Positions 34,422 to 43,589 of a DNA stretch of 64,000 bases are shown here, in pieces; the stretch's first letter is position 1, and each line of letters begins with the position of its first letter. The notes beneath the pieces were generated by a model. That model was not told the DNA's origin. It searched no databases and worked only from the letters and a program-made list of their open reading frames with translations. Source of the DNA: Rhodopseudomonas sp. (GTDB taxonomy: Bacteria > Pseudomonadota > Alphaproteobacteria > Rhizobiales > Xanthobacteraceae); assembly GCA_016124795.1 (NCBI GenBank), contig WGNB01000001.1:186001-250000 (forward strand), read 5' to 3'. The position numbers and the translations under genes were made by a program.

Positions 34422-35065
34422 TGCGGGCCGGTTCGGTTTGCCTTGTAGACGATGACTTCGATCGGGGTCGGCTTCGAGCCGGCCGCCGGATTGAGTTCCT
34501 GCGGGCAGTTCGACAGAACCGCCAGTACCGGTCGTTCCGCCAGCAGTTCGACATAGTCGCCCGGCTTGGAGACGCCGTCGGCGATCACGACATGGCCGTC
34601 TTCCTTGAACGGCACACGCATGAAGAAATTGATGTTCGGGACGATCTCGGACGGACCCATCGCCCATTTCGACAGTTCGGCGATAAAATTAGCGCGGCAG
34701 CTCTGGGTCTTGACGACGTTATAACGCACCAGGTCGATTTCGTTGCTGCAACAGCCGGCCAGCGTGTCGTGGAAGCCGCAGGTATCCTCGACCACCGTGA
34801 ACAGCACCTTGGCGAGGTCGGAGTAGATCTTGCAGCCTTTGGTGATGTAGAGCGACTTGTTGAGCTTGATGGTGTTGGGCAGGTTGATGCGGTCGAGCGG
34901 TAGATCGGCGGAGTAGCACAGGAAGTCGACGGCCTGCTGGCCTTCGAGATCGACGATGCGCAACCGCTCGCCGGTTTCGATGCGCCGCGACCAGCGGCCG
35001 CGCGCCGGCACGATTTCACGGCTGACGATGGCCGAGGCGTCGTCGGCGAGGGGGGCGGCGGTCAT
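34418..35065 (-). CDS. DUF1989 protein, third paralogue, C
   Basis: 215 residues. The same family framework: RLRIVDLEGQQAVDFLCYSADLPLDRINLPNTIKLN (in register), VVEDTCGFHDTLAGCCSNEIDLVRYN, NINFFMRVPF, LSNCPQELNPAAGSKPTPIEVIVY. It resembles A more than B (NINFFM and SNCPQ segments) but clearly differs from both. The canonical guanidine operon has two DUF1989 subunits, so this third tandem copy is unusual. First of the three in the operon, 48 bp after the ABC ATPase gene. Confidence 0.82.
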   Translation of the reverse strand: MTAAPLADDASAIVSREIVPARGRWSRRIETGERLRIVDLEGQQAVDFLCYSADLPLDRINLPNTIKLNKSLYITKGCKIYSDLAKVLFTVVEDTCGFHDTLAGCCSNEIDLVRYNVVKTQSCRANFIAELSKWAMGPSEIVPNINFFMRVPFKEDGHVVIADGVSKPGDYVELLAERPVLAVLSNCPQELNPAAGSKPTPIEVIVYKANRTGPQ

Positions 35066-35113
35066 GGCGGTTCTCCGAAAGGGGGCGGCGGTTGGTCTTT
35101 GCGATCGACGGGT

Positions 35114-35923
35114 TCAGTTGTTGCGCGCGGCGTAGCGCATCAGGAACTGGCGCGCGCGCTCGGTTTCGGGCGCGGCGAAGAATTTCTCCGGCGCGCCGGT
35201 CTCGACGATCTGACCGGCATCCATGAACACGACCCGACTGGCGACGTCGCGGGCAAAGCCCATCTCGTGGGTGACCACCACCATCGTCATGCCGTCGCGC
35301 GCCAGGTCCTGCATCACCGAGAGCACCTCGCCGACGAGTTCCGGATCGAGCGAACTGGTCGGCTCGTCGAACAGGATGATGTCCGGCTTCATCGCCAGCG
35401 AGCGGGCGATGCCGACCCGCTGTTTCTGGCCGCCCGACAGCCGGGCCGGGAAGCTGTCCATCTTGTCGGCGAGGCCGACCCGTTGAAGCAGGGTTTCCGC
35501 CGTCCGTTTTGCCTCGGCCTTGTCCTGCTTGAGGACATGGACCGGCGCCTCCATGACGTTTTGTAGGACGGTCATGTGCGGCCAAAGCGCGAAGTGCTGG
35601 AAAACCATGCCGATACGGGTGCGCATTGCGGCAAGGTCCTTGTCGCTCATGCGCAGGCTGCTGCCCGGCCGGATGCCGACCGGCTGGCCGTTGAGCAGCA
35701 CCATGCCGCCGTCCGGCTCTTCCAGCCAGTTCATGCAGCGCAGTAGCGTCGACTTGCCGGAGCCGGACGGCCCCAGCAGGCAAACGGTTTCGCCTTTGTG
35801 GATTTGCAGGCTGATATCGCGCAGGACGGTATTGGCGCCAAATTTCTTGGAGAGCCCCCGGACCTCGAGGACAACGGGCGGTTCGCCGGTCGAGACGGCG
35901 GCGGCTTCGATGGGTTGCTGCAT
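35114..35923 (-). CDS. Polar amino-acid ABC transporter ATP-binding protein (HisP/GlnQ type)
   Basis: The start ATG 35923 overlaps the permease stop by one base (TAATG). 269 residues: Walker [27 protein letters not shown] typical of the PAAT group, signature [16 protein letters not shown], Walker [16 protein letters not shown]-loop THEMGFA. It energises uptake with the two permeases and the family-3 binding protein of the same operon. The three DUF1989 enzymes downstream probably process the imported compound. Confidence 0.93.
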   Translation of the reverse strand: MQQPIEAAAVSTGEPPVVLEVRGLSKKFGANTVLRDISLQIHKGETVCLLGPSGSGKSTLLRCMNWLEEPDGGMVLLNGQPVGIRPGSSLRMSDKDLAAMRTRIGMVFQHFALWPHMTVLQNVMEAPVHVLKQDKAEAKRTAETLLQRVGLADKMDSFPARLSGGQKQRVGIARSLAMKPDIILFDEPTSSLDPELVGEVLSVMQDLARDGMTMVVVTHEMGFARDVASRVVFMDAGQIVETGAPEKFFAAPETERARQFLMRYAARNN

Positions 35924-36576
35924 TAGCGCCGTTCCTCGGCAAAGCGATTGACGTATCCGACCGTGCTTTCGATGGTCACGCAGGTTATCCAGTACAGAAT
36001 GACGGCGGCGACGAAGGAGGCGAACGGCACGAAATAGGTGGTCTGCAACGACGTCGCCTCGTGGGTGAGCTCGGCGACGGCGATGACGGTGAGAAAGGCG
36101 CTGTCCTTGACGATTTGGATCAACTGATTGCCGATCAACGGCAGCGCCGAGAACATCACCGGCGGCAGGATGATGCGGCGGAACAGACCCCAGCCGCTGA
36201 AGCCGAAGGCATGGCCGGCCTCGATCAGTTCCTTTGACAGGTTCGACCAGGCGGCGCGCAACAGTTCGGCCATATAGCCGGCGTGATAGAGAACGAGCGC
36301 GGCGACGCCGGCCCACCAGTTGTCGAGCTGTATGCCGAAACTTGGCAGGCCGAAATAGAGCAGATAGGCGAACAGCAGGAAGGGCACGCAACGCATGGCG
36401 TCGACATAGGCTGTGGCCATCATCACGAAGCCGCGCCGGCCCGACATCAGCGGGATGGTCAGTAGGGTGCCGATGAGCAGCGAGCCGGCCGCGCCGATGG
36501 CGACGATGATCAGGGTGTTCTGGAACCCGATCAGGATCATGTCCCGATGTTGCCAGACGATTGAAAATCCGTTCAT
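35923..36576 (-). CDS. Polar amino-acid ABC transporter permease (HisM/GlnP type)
   Basis: 217 residues, about five membrane helices, with the His/Glu/Gln/Arg-type permease EAA region [30 protein letters not shown] (in register). It starts ATG 36576 overlapping the TGA of the other permease by one base and ends at TAA overlapping the ATPase start, so the operon is tightly coupled. It pairs with the 36576-37220 product to make the membrane channel. Confidence 0.92.
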   Translation of the reverse strand: MNGFSIVWQHRDMILIGFQNTLIIVAIGAAGSLLIGTLLTIPLMSGRRGFVMMATAYVDAMRCVPFLLFAYLLYFGLPSFGIQLDNWWAGVAALVLYHAGYMAELLRAAWSNLSKELIEAGHAFGFSGWGLFRRIILPPVMFSALPLIGNQLIQIVKDSAFLTVIAVAELTHEATSLQTTYFVPFASFVAAVILYWITCVTIESTVGYVNRFAEERR

Positions 36577-37220
36577 CAGTGCGCTCCGGCCAGGGCGTAG
36601 CGCCGTTCGACAGTCCGTTGCATAGTCACGAAGGCGAAGACGATCAGGCTGTACAGCACCAGCGCGACGACGAAGGGCGGCAACGGCTCATAAGTCCGCG
36701 CGCCGACCCGGATCGCCGCCCGCGTGATTTCGACGATGCCGATGACGGCGACCGCCGGGGTTGCCTTGACCTGCAAGGTCATTTCGTTGACCAGCGCCGG
36801 CAGGCTCGTGTGAATGATATGCGGCAGAACGATATGGCGAAACCGCAAGCCGCGCCGCATGCCGAAGGTCAGGGCGGCGTCGTATTGGTCTCGCGGGAAA
36901 TTCACCAATGCGTTGCGCCAGATCTCGGTATTGAACGCAGCGGTGCTGACCGTCAGCGTCAGAATGCCAGCCGGAACGGGTTCCAGCGAAATGCCGACGA
37001 CCGGCAGCGCATAGAAAACCAGCAGCGCCAGCGTGACGGTCGGACAAGTCCGGATCACGCTAACGTAGCCGATCACCAGTTGATTGAGGACGGGCAGGCG
37101 GGACCAGCGGATAAGCGCCAAGCCGAGACCGAGCGGCACGCCGAGCACGATGCTGACGAGGGACAAAGAAACCGTCGCCAGCGCACCGTAAGCGATGCTG
37201 TAATAGTCGTAGCTTGTCAC
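36576..37220 (-). CDS. Polar amino-acid ABC transporter permease (HisQ type)
   Basis: 214 residues with five predicted membrane segments and the PAAT-type motif [31 protein letters not shown] (in register). It forms a heterodimer with the adjacent permease. The gene lies 29 bp after the binding-protein gene. Confidence 0.92.
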   Translation of the reverse strand: MTSYDYYSIAYGALATVSLSLVSIVLGVPLGLGLALIRWSRLPVLNQLVIGYVSVIRTCPTVTLALLVFYALPVVGISLEPVPAGILTLTVSTAAFNTEIWRNALVNFPRDQYDAALTFGMRRGLRFRHIVLPHIIHTSLPALVNEMTLQVKATPAVAVIGIVEITRAAIRVGARTYEPLPPFVVALVLYSLIVFAFVTMQRTVERRYALAGAH

Positions 37221-37249
37221 GTGTCGCCGATCCCGCCTGCTGCCGTTGC

Positions 37250-38119
37250 CTACTTGGCGCTTTCAGCCATGTCCTTGAAGCTGGTGCCGAACCACTTTTC
37301 CTGGAGTTCGTACATCTTGCCGCTCTTGCGGACGGCCAGAATGGCGTCGTCGATCGCCTTGGCGAAGTCGGTATTGCCCTTCTTCATGGCCCAGGCGATG
37401 TAGACCGGCTTGGCGATGCCTTCGCCGAGCGCGAACACGCTGGACTTTTCCTTGACCAGCGACCGAAGGTTGATTTCGGTGTTGACCACGGCGTCGGTCC
37501 GGCCGAGCGCCAGATCCTGATAGGCTTCCGGGTTGGACGGATACTCGACGATCTTCTTCAGACCGGCGCCGCCCTTGGCCTTGAGGCTGGCGTCGAAGGC
37601 CTTCAGTTCGGCGAGCATGGCCGAGCCGGCCTGGGCACCGACTGTTTTGCCGTTGAGGTCGCTGCCCTTCTTGATGCTTGAGCCGGCCTTGGTGGCGAAG
37701 AAGGTCGTCGATTGCGCGACCGGGCTCGAGAACTCGAAAGCCGGCTTGCGCACTTCGGTCACCAGAACGGCGGTGACGGCGATGTCGTATTTTCCGGTGG
37801 TCACGCCGGGCAGGATGCCCGACCACGGCAGGATCTGCTGCTTGATTTCGAACGGCAGCTTCTTTTTGACTTCGGCCAGAAGGTCGTTGTCGTAACCCTT
37901 GGAAACGCCGTCTTCCATGAATTCGAACGGCTTGAAGTCGTCTTCGGTGACGGCGGTCGCATAACCGTGGGCCTTGATGTCCTTGAGGCCTTCGGCGTGC
38001 GACGGAATTGCCGTCGCGGTGAGCGTGATGCCGGCCAATGCGATGGCGGCGAGAGCGACGGTGGGAAGCCGCCGAAGCGCCGCACGGCGGTTCAGGCGGA
38101 CAAATGCGAGATCGGTCAT
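37250..38119 (-). CDS. Family-3 periplasmic substrate-binding protein of the amino-acid-type ABC transporter
   Basis: 289 residues. The N-terminus has RLNRRAALRRLPTVALAAIALAGITLTATA ending SHAEG (in register), an export signal with an RR pair. The mature part has the SBP_bac_3 pattern: FKPFEFMEDGVSKGYDNDLLAEV, a ligand-loop region, LNGKTVGAQAGSA and a Trp-rich end (LQEKWFGTSF). First gene of a seven-gene leftward operon. A sigma-54 promoter match lies about 160 bp upstream on the same strand, implying induction under nitrogen limitation. The ligand is probably nitrogenous, but its identity cannot be read. Confidence 0.9.
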   Translation of the reverse strand: MTDLAFVRLNRRAALRRLPTVALAAIALAGITLTATAIPSHAEGLKDIKAHGYATAVTEDDFKPFEFMEDGVSKGYDNDLLAEVKKKLPFEIKQQILPWSGILPGVTTGKYDIAVTAVLVTEVRKPAFEFSSPVAQSTTFFATKAGSSIKKGSDLNGKTVGAQAGSAMLAELKAFDASLKAKGGAGLKKIVEYPSNPEAYQDLALGRTDAVVNTEINLRSLVKEKSSVFALGEGIAKPVYIAWAMKKGNTDFAKAIDDAILAVRKSGKMYELQEKWFGTSFKDMAESAK

Positions 38120-38277
38120 AGAATGCCTCGTTGGTTGGCCAAGCCTTGTGCCTGGGGCGTCGTGTGACCGGATTTCCGTCGGTCCCGGCCGACGATGAAG
38201 TCGCCATCAAACGCCATGGCACATTCACCAAAGACAGGGGCTTGCGCCGCCGAAACATCCAGTCGTCGCGTAAGCTT

Positions 38278-38292
38278 GCAAGCGGTATGCCA
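38278..38292 (-). promoter_or_regulatory. Sigma-54 (RpoN) promoter for the ABC transporter/DUF1989 operon
   Basis: On the minus strand the sequence reads TGGCAT-ACCGC-TTGC followed by A, matching TGGCAC-N5-TTGCA with exactly ten bases between the GG and GC. The predicted transcript starts near 38266 and has a leader of about 145 nt before ATG 38119. Confidence 0.72.
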
Positions 38293-38416
38293 GCGTTGTC
38301 GGGCGTTCCGCCCGTCCGTGGGGGCGGCAGGCCCCGATTTTGCAAAAGCGTCGCAATGGCGGCTTCGCTGGCGTCGGTTACATCCGCAACGAAACCGCTT
38401 GGGCAGCGTCCGGCAA

Positions 38417-38453
38417 ATTCGTCAGTATCATGATCATCAGTATAAGGACGAAT
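38417..38453. promoter_or_regulatory. Candidate enhancer (activator-binding) dyad
   Basis: ATTCGTC (38417-38423) and GACGAAT (38447-38453) are a perfect 7-bp inverted repeat around ATGATCAT (38430-38437) and two copies of TCAGTAT (38422-38428 and 38437-38443). It lies about 125-175 bp from the leftward and 98-134 bp from the rightward sigma-54 match, normal distances for an enhancer-binding protein site. It does not match the NtrC consensus I know. Confidence 0.5.
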
Positions 38454-38550
38454 GCCCAAATGGACGCCGTAGCCTGCTCGCTATGTATGCACCGGTAGCG
38501 CCAAACCGCGGGTCGCGTACACGGTTGCGCGTTTGTGGGGCAAAGCTGTC

Positions 38551-38565
38551 TGGCACAGGACTTGC
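38551..38565 (+). promoter_or_regulatory. Sigma-54 (RpoN) promoter for the molybdenum hydroxylase operon
   Basis: TGGCAC-AGGAC-TTGC matches the -24/-12 consensus with all six and four core bases and correct ten-base GG-GC spacing. The predicted start lies near 38577, about 110 nt before ATG 38687. Confidence 0.78.
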
Positions 38566-38686
38566 GAACCGTGCGGACATGTTCGGAAGCGTGCGGCAAA
38601 GGACCGGCGCGAGCCGGTGATACTGGAAAGATTGCTGCGGCCAAGCCCGACCGCGCGGCGCGGCGGAAAGATGGAAGTTCGGCTTT

Positions 38687-41050
38687 ATGAGCGAGACTAA
38701 CGGCAAACGCGCGGGCGTCGGTTCATCCGTTTTGCGTTTGGAGGACGACCGCTATCTGCGCGGCCGCGGTCGGTTCATCGCCGATATCCGGTTACCGGCC
38801 ATGTTGGATGTTGCATTCGTGCGCAGTCCGCTCGCGCATGCGCGGGTACGCGGCATCGGCAAGCCGCAAGGTTTCGAGGACAAGGTCTTCGTGATGACCG
38901 ACCTCGACGGCGTCCAGGGCATTCGCGCCGATTCGGGATTGCCGGGATTTCGCAGTTCGGTGCAGCCGATTCTGGCGAGCGACAAAGTGCGCCATGTCGG
39001 CGAGCCGCTGGCGGCTTGCGTTGCCGAAAGTCGCGCCGAGGCCGAGGACATCGCCGACATGGTGTCGCTCGATCTCGAGGAATTGCCGGCGGTGGTCGAG
39101 ATGACCCGCGCCCGCGATCCGGGTGCGCCGCTGGTTCACGAAAACTGGTCGGAGAACGTCTTTCTTGAAACCGCCGTCGATACCGACTTCGAAAAATCGG
39201 TGAAGGATGCCGCCGTGAAGGTGAAGCGGACGTTTCGCACCGCGCGCCAGAGCATGGCGCCGATGGAAGGCCGCGGCGTCGTCGCTTATTGGGATAATCA
39301 GGCGCAGCAGATCGTGGTTTATACCTCGACGCAGATGCCGCACATTGTGCGCAATGGCCTGGCCGGCTGCCTCGGTCTCGATCAGGGCATTGTCCGGGTG
39401 GTCGCGCCGGATGTCGGCGGCGGTTTCGGTTACAAGGGCATCCTGCTCGGCGAAGAAGTGTGCCTGGCTTACCTGGCGATGAAGCTGAAGCGGCCGGTGC
39501 GCTGGATCGAGGATCGGCGCGAGCATCTGACCGGCAACGCCAATTGCCGGGAACATCATTACGAGATCACCGGCTACGCGGCCGCCGACGGGAAACTGCT
39601 GGCGATCGATTGCGACGCGATTGTCGATTCCGGCGCCTATTCGGCTTATCCGTTTTCGGCCTGTCTGGAGGCCGCGCAGGTCGCCAGCATTCTGCCGGGG
39701 CCCTATCAGTTTCCCGGCTATCGCTGCCGGACCTGGTCGGTCGCCACCAATAAGCCGGCGATCCTGCCGTTCCGCGGCGTGGCGCGCACCGGCGTTTGCT
39801 TCGCGCTCGAGGTGCTGCTCGATTCCATCGCCCGCGAACTCAATTTGCCGCCCGAAGAGGTGCGCCGCAAAAATCTGGTTCGTCCGGAGCAGATGCCTTT
39901 CGTCAACATCACCAAGAAGATCTTCGACAGCGGCGATTACGTCGAATGCCTCGATCGCGCGGTGACTGCGCTCGATCTGCCGGCGATCCGCGCCCGTCAA
40001 GCGGCTGGCGAGGCCGATGGACGCAGAATCGGCGTCGGACTGGCGATTTTCTGCGAGCAGGGCGCGCATGGCACGTCGGTCTATTCGGGGTGGGGCATTC
40101 CGATGGTGCCGGGCTTTGAGCAGGCGACGGCCCGGCTGACCCCGGACGGCGGACTGGAATTGCGCGTCGGTGTGCAAAGCCATGGCCAGAGCCTGGAGAC
40201 GACGCTGGCACAAGTCGCCAATGAAGTGCTGGGGATTGCGCCGCAACGGGTCAAGCTGGTGCACGGTGACACCGCGCTCACGCCTTATTCGACCGGCACC
40301 TGGGGTTCGCGTTGCGCCGTGATGGCGGGCGGTGCGGTGGCGGCGGCCTGCGATGTTCTGGCCGGCCGTATCCGCAAGATTGCCGGTCATCTTCTGCAGG
40401 CCGATCCGGAGTCGGTCGTGCTGGCCGATGGCATGGCGCGCGCGGCGGGCAGTGAAATCGCGCTCAAGGATATCGGCGCGGCCTGGTATCTGCGGCCGCA
40501 GGACTTGCCGGCCGATGTTGATCCGGCCGGGCTCGAAGCCACGCAAGGTTACAAGACCCAGCGCGACACCGGCACTTTCTCGTATGCCTGCCACGCTGCG
40601 GTGGTCGCGGTTGATACCGAGACAGGGGCGATTGAGATCCTCGACTATAAAATTGTCGAGGACGGCGGTGTGCTGATCAATCCGATGGTGGTCGATGGCC
40701 AGGTCTATGGTGGCGCGGCTCAGGGGATCGGCACCGCGCTTTATGAAGAAATGCGCTACGACGAAACCGGGCAGCCTTTGGCCGCGACCTTCGCCGACTA
40801 TCACTTGCCGGGCGCTTGCGAAATGCCGGTCATGACCGTCGATCATATGCAGTTTCCGTCGCCGATCAGTCGTTTCGGCCAGAAGGGTATCGGCGAGGGC
40901 GGCGCGATCGGACCGCCGGCGGCGATCGCCAATGCGGTCAACGATGCCCTGGCACCGCTGGGCGTCGAGGTCGACGCCCTGCCGATGACGCCGTTCCGGG
41001 TGCTGGCTCAATTGGCGCGAGGCCTCAACAAGTCGGAGCAGGCCGCATGA
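38687..41050 (+). CDS. Molybdenum hydroxylase large subunit (xanthine dehydrogenase/CoxL superfamily)
   Basis: 787 residues, normal for the Mo-cofactor subunit. An N-terminal a/b-hammerhead domain (LRLEDDRYLRGRGRFIADIRLPAM, in register) is followed by the Mo-cofactor part with PDVGGGFGYKG and the catalytic glutamate at about 737 in GIGEGGAIGPP. The CO-dehydrogenase active-site loop AYRCSFR is absent; at that place stands PFRGVARTG, so this is not CO dehydrogenase but a hydroxylase of an N-heterocycle, aldehyde or similar carbon. The operon order L-M-S and the sigma-54 promoter fit nitrogen-compound breakdown. It ends in an ATGA overlap. Confidence 0.9.
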   Translation: MSETNGKRAGVGSSVLRLEDDRYLRGRGRFIADIRLPAMLDVAFVRSPLAHARVRGIGKPQGFEDKVFVMTDLDGVQGIRADSGLPGFRSSVQPILASDKVRHVGEPLAACVAESRAEAEDIADMVSLDLEELPAVVEMTRARDPGAPLVHENWSENVFLETAVDTDFEKSVKDAAVKVKRTFRTARQSMAPMEGRGVVAYWDNQAQQIVVYTSTQMPHIVRNGLAGCLGLDQGIVRVVAPDVGGGFGYKGILLGEEVCLAYLAMKLKRPVRWIEDRREHLTGNANCREHHYEITGYAAADGKLLAIDCDAIVDSGAYSAYPFSACLEAAQVASILPGPYQFPGYRCRTWSVATNKPAILPFRGVARTGVCFALEVLLDSIARELNLPPEEVRRKNLVRPEQMPFVNITKKIFDSGDYVECLDRAVTALDLPAIRARQAAGEADGRRIGVGLAIFCEQGAHGTSVYSGWGIPMVPGFEQATARLTPDGGLELRVGVQSHGQSLETTLAQVANEVLGIAPQRVKLVHGDTALTPYSTGTWGSRCAVMAGGAVAAACDVLAGRIRKIAGHLLQADPESVVLADGMARAAGSEIALKDIGAAWYLRPQDLPADVDPAGLEATQGYKTQRDTGTFSYACHAAVVAVDTETGAIEILDYKIVEDGGVLINPMVVDGQVYGGAAQGIGTALYEEMRYDETGQPLAATFADYHLPGACEMPVMTVDHMQFPSPISRFGQKGIGEGGAIGPPAAIANAVNDALAPLGVEVDALPMTPFRVLAQLARGLNKSEQAA

Positions 41051-41868
41051 AACCCGTTCGTTTCGATTATGCCGCGGCCCCGGATGCTGCGACCGCTTGC
41101 TCGCTGTTGACGCAGAGTGTTGCCGCCAAGCCGATCGCCGGCGGCCAGTCGCTCGGGCCGATGCTGAATTTGCGACTCGTCCGGCCTGACGCTTTGGTCG
41201 ATATCTCGCGGGCAAGCGATTTGCGCGGCGTTCGCGATGAGGGCAATGCGATTGTCTACGGCGCCGCGGTGACCCACGCCGAAATCGAGGACGGTGCGGT
41301 GCCCGATGCGACGCCCGGCTGGCTGGCGTCGGTGGCGCGGCGGATCGCCTATCGCGCGGTGCGCAATCGCGGCACCATCGGCGGCAGTCTGGCGCATGCC
41401 GACCCGGCGGCCGATTGGGTCAATGTACTGACCGCGCTTGACGCCAGCGTCGTCCTGACCCGGTCGCTCGGCACGCGGACCGTCGCTCTCGCCGAGTTTT
41501 TCACCGGGCCGTTTGCTACCGTGCTGGCGCATGACGAGATCGTTACCGGCGTCCGTGTGCCCAAGCGTGGCGCGGCGGCGCGCTGGGGTTATTGGAAATT
41601 CTGCCTGAAGGTCGGCGATTTCGCCAAAGCCAGCGCGGCGGTGTTGATCGATCCGGAACGGGGCGAGACGCGGATATTACTCGGCGCGATCGAGAAGCCG
41701 CCGATCCTGTTGTCGGACGCGTCGGCGATTTTGGCCGGCAGAATGCCGCTCGCGGCGGTCGTCACCGATGTGGCGCCGCATCTGTCCTACGATTCACATG
41801 CTTTGCATGTTGCCGCGCTTCGTCGCGCGATTGCGTTGGCGACGGCGAGCGGTGAGGTGGCGGCATGA
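41047..41868 (+). CDS. Molybdenum hydroxylase medium (FAD-binding) subunit
   Basis: The start ATG 41047 overlaps the large-subunit stop. 273 residues: the PCMH-type FAD domain with AKPIAGGQSLGPMLNLRLVRP and RAVRNRGTIGGSLAHADPAADW, then a C-terminal CO-dehydrogenase-flavoprotein-like domain. It passes electrons from the iron-sulfur subunit to an acceptor. It overlaps the small subunit gene by 4 bp. Confidence 0.92.
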   Translation: MKPVRFDYAAAPDAATACSLLTQSVAAKPIAGGQSLGPMLNLRLVRPDALVDISRASDLRGVRDEGNAIVYGAAVTHAEIEDGAVPDATPGWLASVARRIAYRAVRNRGTIGGSLAHADPAADWVNVLTALDASVVLTRSLGTRTVALAEFFTGPFATVLAHDEIVTGVRVPKRGAAARWGYWKFCLKVGDFAKASAAVLIDPERGETRILLGAIEKPPILLSDASAILAGRMPLAAVVTDVAPHLSYDSHALHVAALRRAIALATASGEVAA

Positions 41869-43013
41869 CGGCGTTGACCCTGAGCGTTAACGGCGTCGAG
41901 GTGACGCGCGACGTCGAGCCGCGCACTCACCTTGCCGATTTCGTGCGCGAGAACCTGAACCTGACCGGCACGCATATCGGCTGTGAGCATGGCGTCTGCG
42001 GCGCTTGCACGATGATCGTCGACGGCCGGCCGGTGCGTTCCTGCCTGAGCTATGCGGTATCTTGCGCCGGCGCCGACGTCCGAACGCTGGAATCCTTCGA
42101 TAATGATCCAGTCGTTGGCCTGCTGCGCGACGCGTTCAGCCGTCACCATGCGCTGCAATGCGGTTATTGTACGCCCGGCATGCTGGCGACCGCTTTTGAT
42201 ATCGTGACGCGCTTGCCGGAAGCCGACGAGACGCGGATTCGCGAAGAGCTTTCCGGCAACCTGTGCCGTTGTACCGGTTACGTTGGGATCGTCGCGGCGA
42301 TCCGCGACGTCTTGGCGCGTGGTCCGCATGCCCGCACGGTCGAGCCGGTGGCGCGCGGAGTGTCGCCGCGGGCGGTCTCAGGCTGGACCGATGCAACAAA
42401 GGTGGCCGCTGGCGATGCGGCTACGGCGACGTTCGCCGTTCCAGTGCCGGAACGGATCGACGGCGGCCAGACGTTGAGCCGGTCGATCCCGGTGCCGGTC
42501 TCAGTCGAGCGGCTATGGGCCACGCTTCAGGATATCGAGACCATCGCCAGGTGTCTGCCGGGCGCGTCGATTGAAAGGATCAATCCCGATGGTTCGGTCG
42601 AAGGCGCATTCGCGGTCGCGATCGGTCCGATGAAGGCGCGCTTTGCCGGCACCGCGCAGGTCGCCTACGACGCAAGTTCGCGCAGCGGCACGGTCCGCGG
42701 CGCCGGTGGCGACGGCATCAGCCGCTCGCGCGCCGATGGCGCCATTCGCTTCGCCGCCGTAGCGGCGGGAGACGACGCCTCCCGTCTCGATATCGACATG
42801 ACCTACAAGCTCAGCGGTCCGCTGGCGCAGTTCGGCCGGCCAGTGGTGGTCGCGCATGTTGTCGACCGCATGCTGGGTGAGGTGGCGGCCAATCTGGCGC
42901 GGGTGAGCGAGGGCGGCGTGGCGACGGCATCGGCCCCTATTGGCGGCATCGGCTTCGTGTTAGGCACTGTGCTGGCGATGCTGCGCCAGTTATTGATCAA
43001 GGACGGAAAATAG
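41865..43013 (+). CDS. Fusion of molybdenum hydroxylase 2x[2Fe-2S] small subunit and CoxG-like domain
   Basis: 382 residues. The first 160 form a standard small subunit: plant-type cluster Cys40, 45, 48, 60 and second cluster Cys99, 102, 134, 136 (CGYCTPGML, CRCTGYVGI). After a low-complexity linker, residues about 200-360 match the CoxG/SRPBCC fold (SRSIPVPVSVERLWATLQDIETIARCLPGA, in register; GPMKARFAGTAQV) and a hydrophobic tail. CoxG anchors CO dehydrogenase to the membrane in Oligotropha, so the fused domain may tether this hydroxylase to the membrane or a quinone. The normal small subunit is about 160 residues. Confidence 0.9.
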   Translation: MTALTLSVNGVEVTRDVEPRTHLADFVRENLNLTGTHIGCEHGVCGACTMIVDGRPVRSCLSYAVSCAGADVRTLESFDNDPVVGLLRDAFSRHHALQCGYCTPGMLATAFDIVTRLPEADETRIREELSGNLCRCTGYVGIVAAIRDVLARGPHARTVEPVARGVSPRAVSGWTDATKVAAGDAATATFAVPVPERIDGGQTLSRSIPVPVSVERLWATLQDIETIARCLPGASIERINPDGSVEGAFAVAIGPMKARFAGTAQVAYDASSRSGTVRGAGGDGISRSRADGAIRFAAVAAGDDASRLDIDMTYKLSGPLAQFGRPVVVAHVVDRMLGEVAANLARVSEGGVATASAPIGGIGFVLGTVLAMLRQLLIKDGK

Positions 43014-43045
43014 CGGGGCGCGAGCGGTTCAATCGAAGAGGCATC

Positions 43046-43555
43046 ATGCTGGAGAAAACCAAACAAGGCCGGGATAGCGCGCCGCGCGGGGACGACTGGC
43101 ACGGCAAGCCGTTGCAGGAGCGTCCCGGCTTTCTGATCCGCCGGTTGCACCAGATTCATGTCGCCTTGTTCATGGAAGAATGCGCCGGCGAAAGCATCAC
43201 CCCGGTGCAGTACAGCATTCTGACCGCGCTCGACCATATCGGCGCTGCCGAGCAGATCGTGCTGTCGGGTGCGGTCGGTCTCGACACCACCAATGTCGCC
43301 GACGTGCTGGCCCGACTCGAGCGCCAGAAGATGATCAAGCGCCGGATGTCGCCGCGCGACAAGCGGATGAAGATCGTGTCCCTGACCGACACTGGCCGGG
43401 CACTGTTGCAGCGCATCGACGCCGGCGCCGCCCGCGCCCATGAGCGCACGCTGGCCGCGTTAAGTCCGACAGCGCGCGCCCGCTTCATGCGCGATCTCGA
43501 AACGCTGGTCGAAGCCAACAATGACCTCAGTCGGACGCCGGTCGGTACGCGCTGA
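43046..43555 (+). CDS. MarR-family transcriptional regulator
   Basis: 169 residues with the MarR fold: ESITPVQYSILTALDHIG, the recognition helix region GLDTTNVADVLARLERQKMIKRRMSPRDKR (in register) and KIVSLTDTG. It lies 32 bp after the molybdenum hydroxylase small subunit on the same strand, so it could be cotranscribed and act as a feedback or substrate-sensing regulator. Convergent with the Rieske gene. Confidence 0.88.
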   Translation: MLEKTKQGRDSAPRGDDWHGKPLQERPGFLIRRLHQIHVALFMEECAGESITPVQYSILTALDHIGAAEQIVLSGAVGLDTTNVADVLARLERQKMIKRRMSPRDKRMKIVSLTDTGRALLQRIDAGAARAHERTLAALSPTARARFMRDLETLVEANNDLSRTPVGTR

Positions 43556-43589
43556 GATGCCAAGCGGAACGACGGGTGGGCAGAGCGGT

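Larger units (their letters stand above)
38120..38686. other. 567-bp divergent regulatory region without genes
   Basis: No convincing coding frame is present. It holds a leftward sigma-54 promoter match (38278-38292), a rightward one (38551-38565), a long dyad at 38417-38453 midway between them, and the 10-bp palindrome TTTTGCAAAA (38338-38347). G+C is locally lower around the dyad. Confidence 0.8.

Noticed and set aside
37263-38459. 398-codon minus-strand frame overlapping the family-3 binding-protein gene
   Set aside because: Out of frame with a protein that has an export signal and SBP fold; the translation is Arg/Gln-rich and has no family features.
38792-41215. 807-codon open frame on the minus strand across the molybdenum hydroxylase gene
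   Set aside because: It is the antisense of a well-supported large subunit; high G+C makes long antisense frames common. The translation has no recognisable motif.
38687-43013. Aerobic CO dehydrogenase (coxLMS)
   Set aside because: The large subunit lacks the AYRCSFR active-site loop; PFRGVARTG is found instead. It is a different molybdenum hydroxylase.
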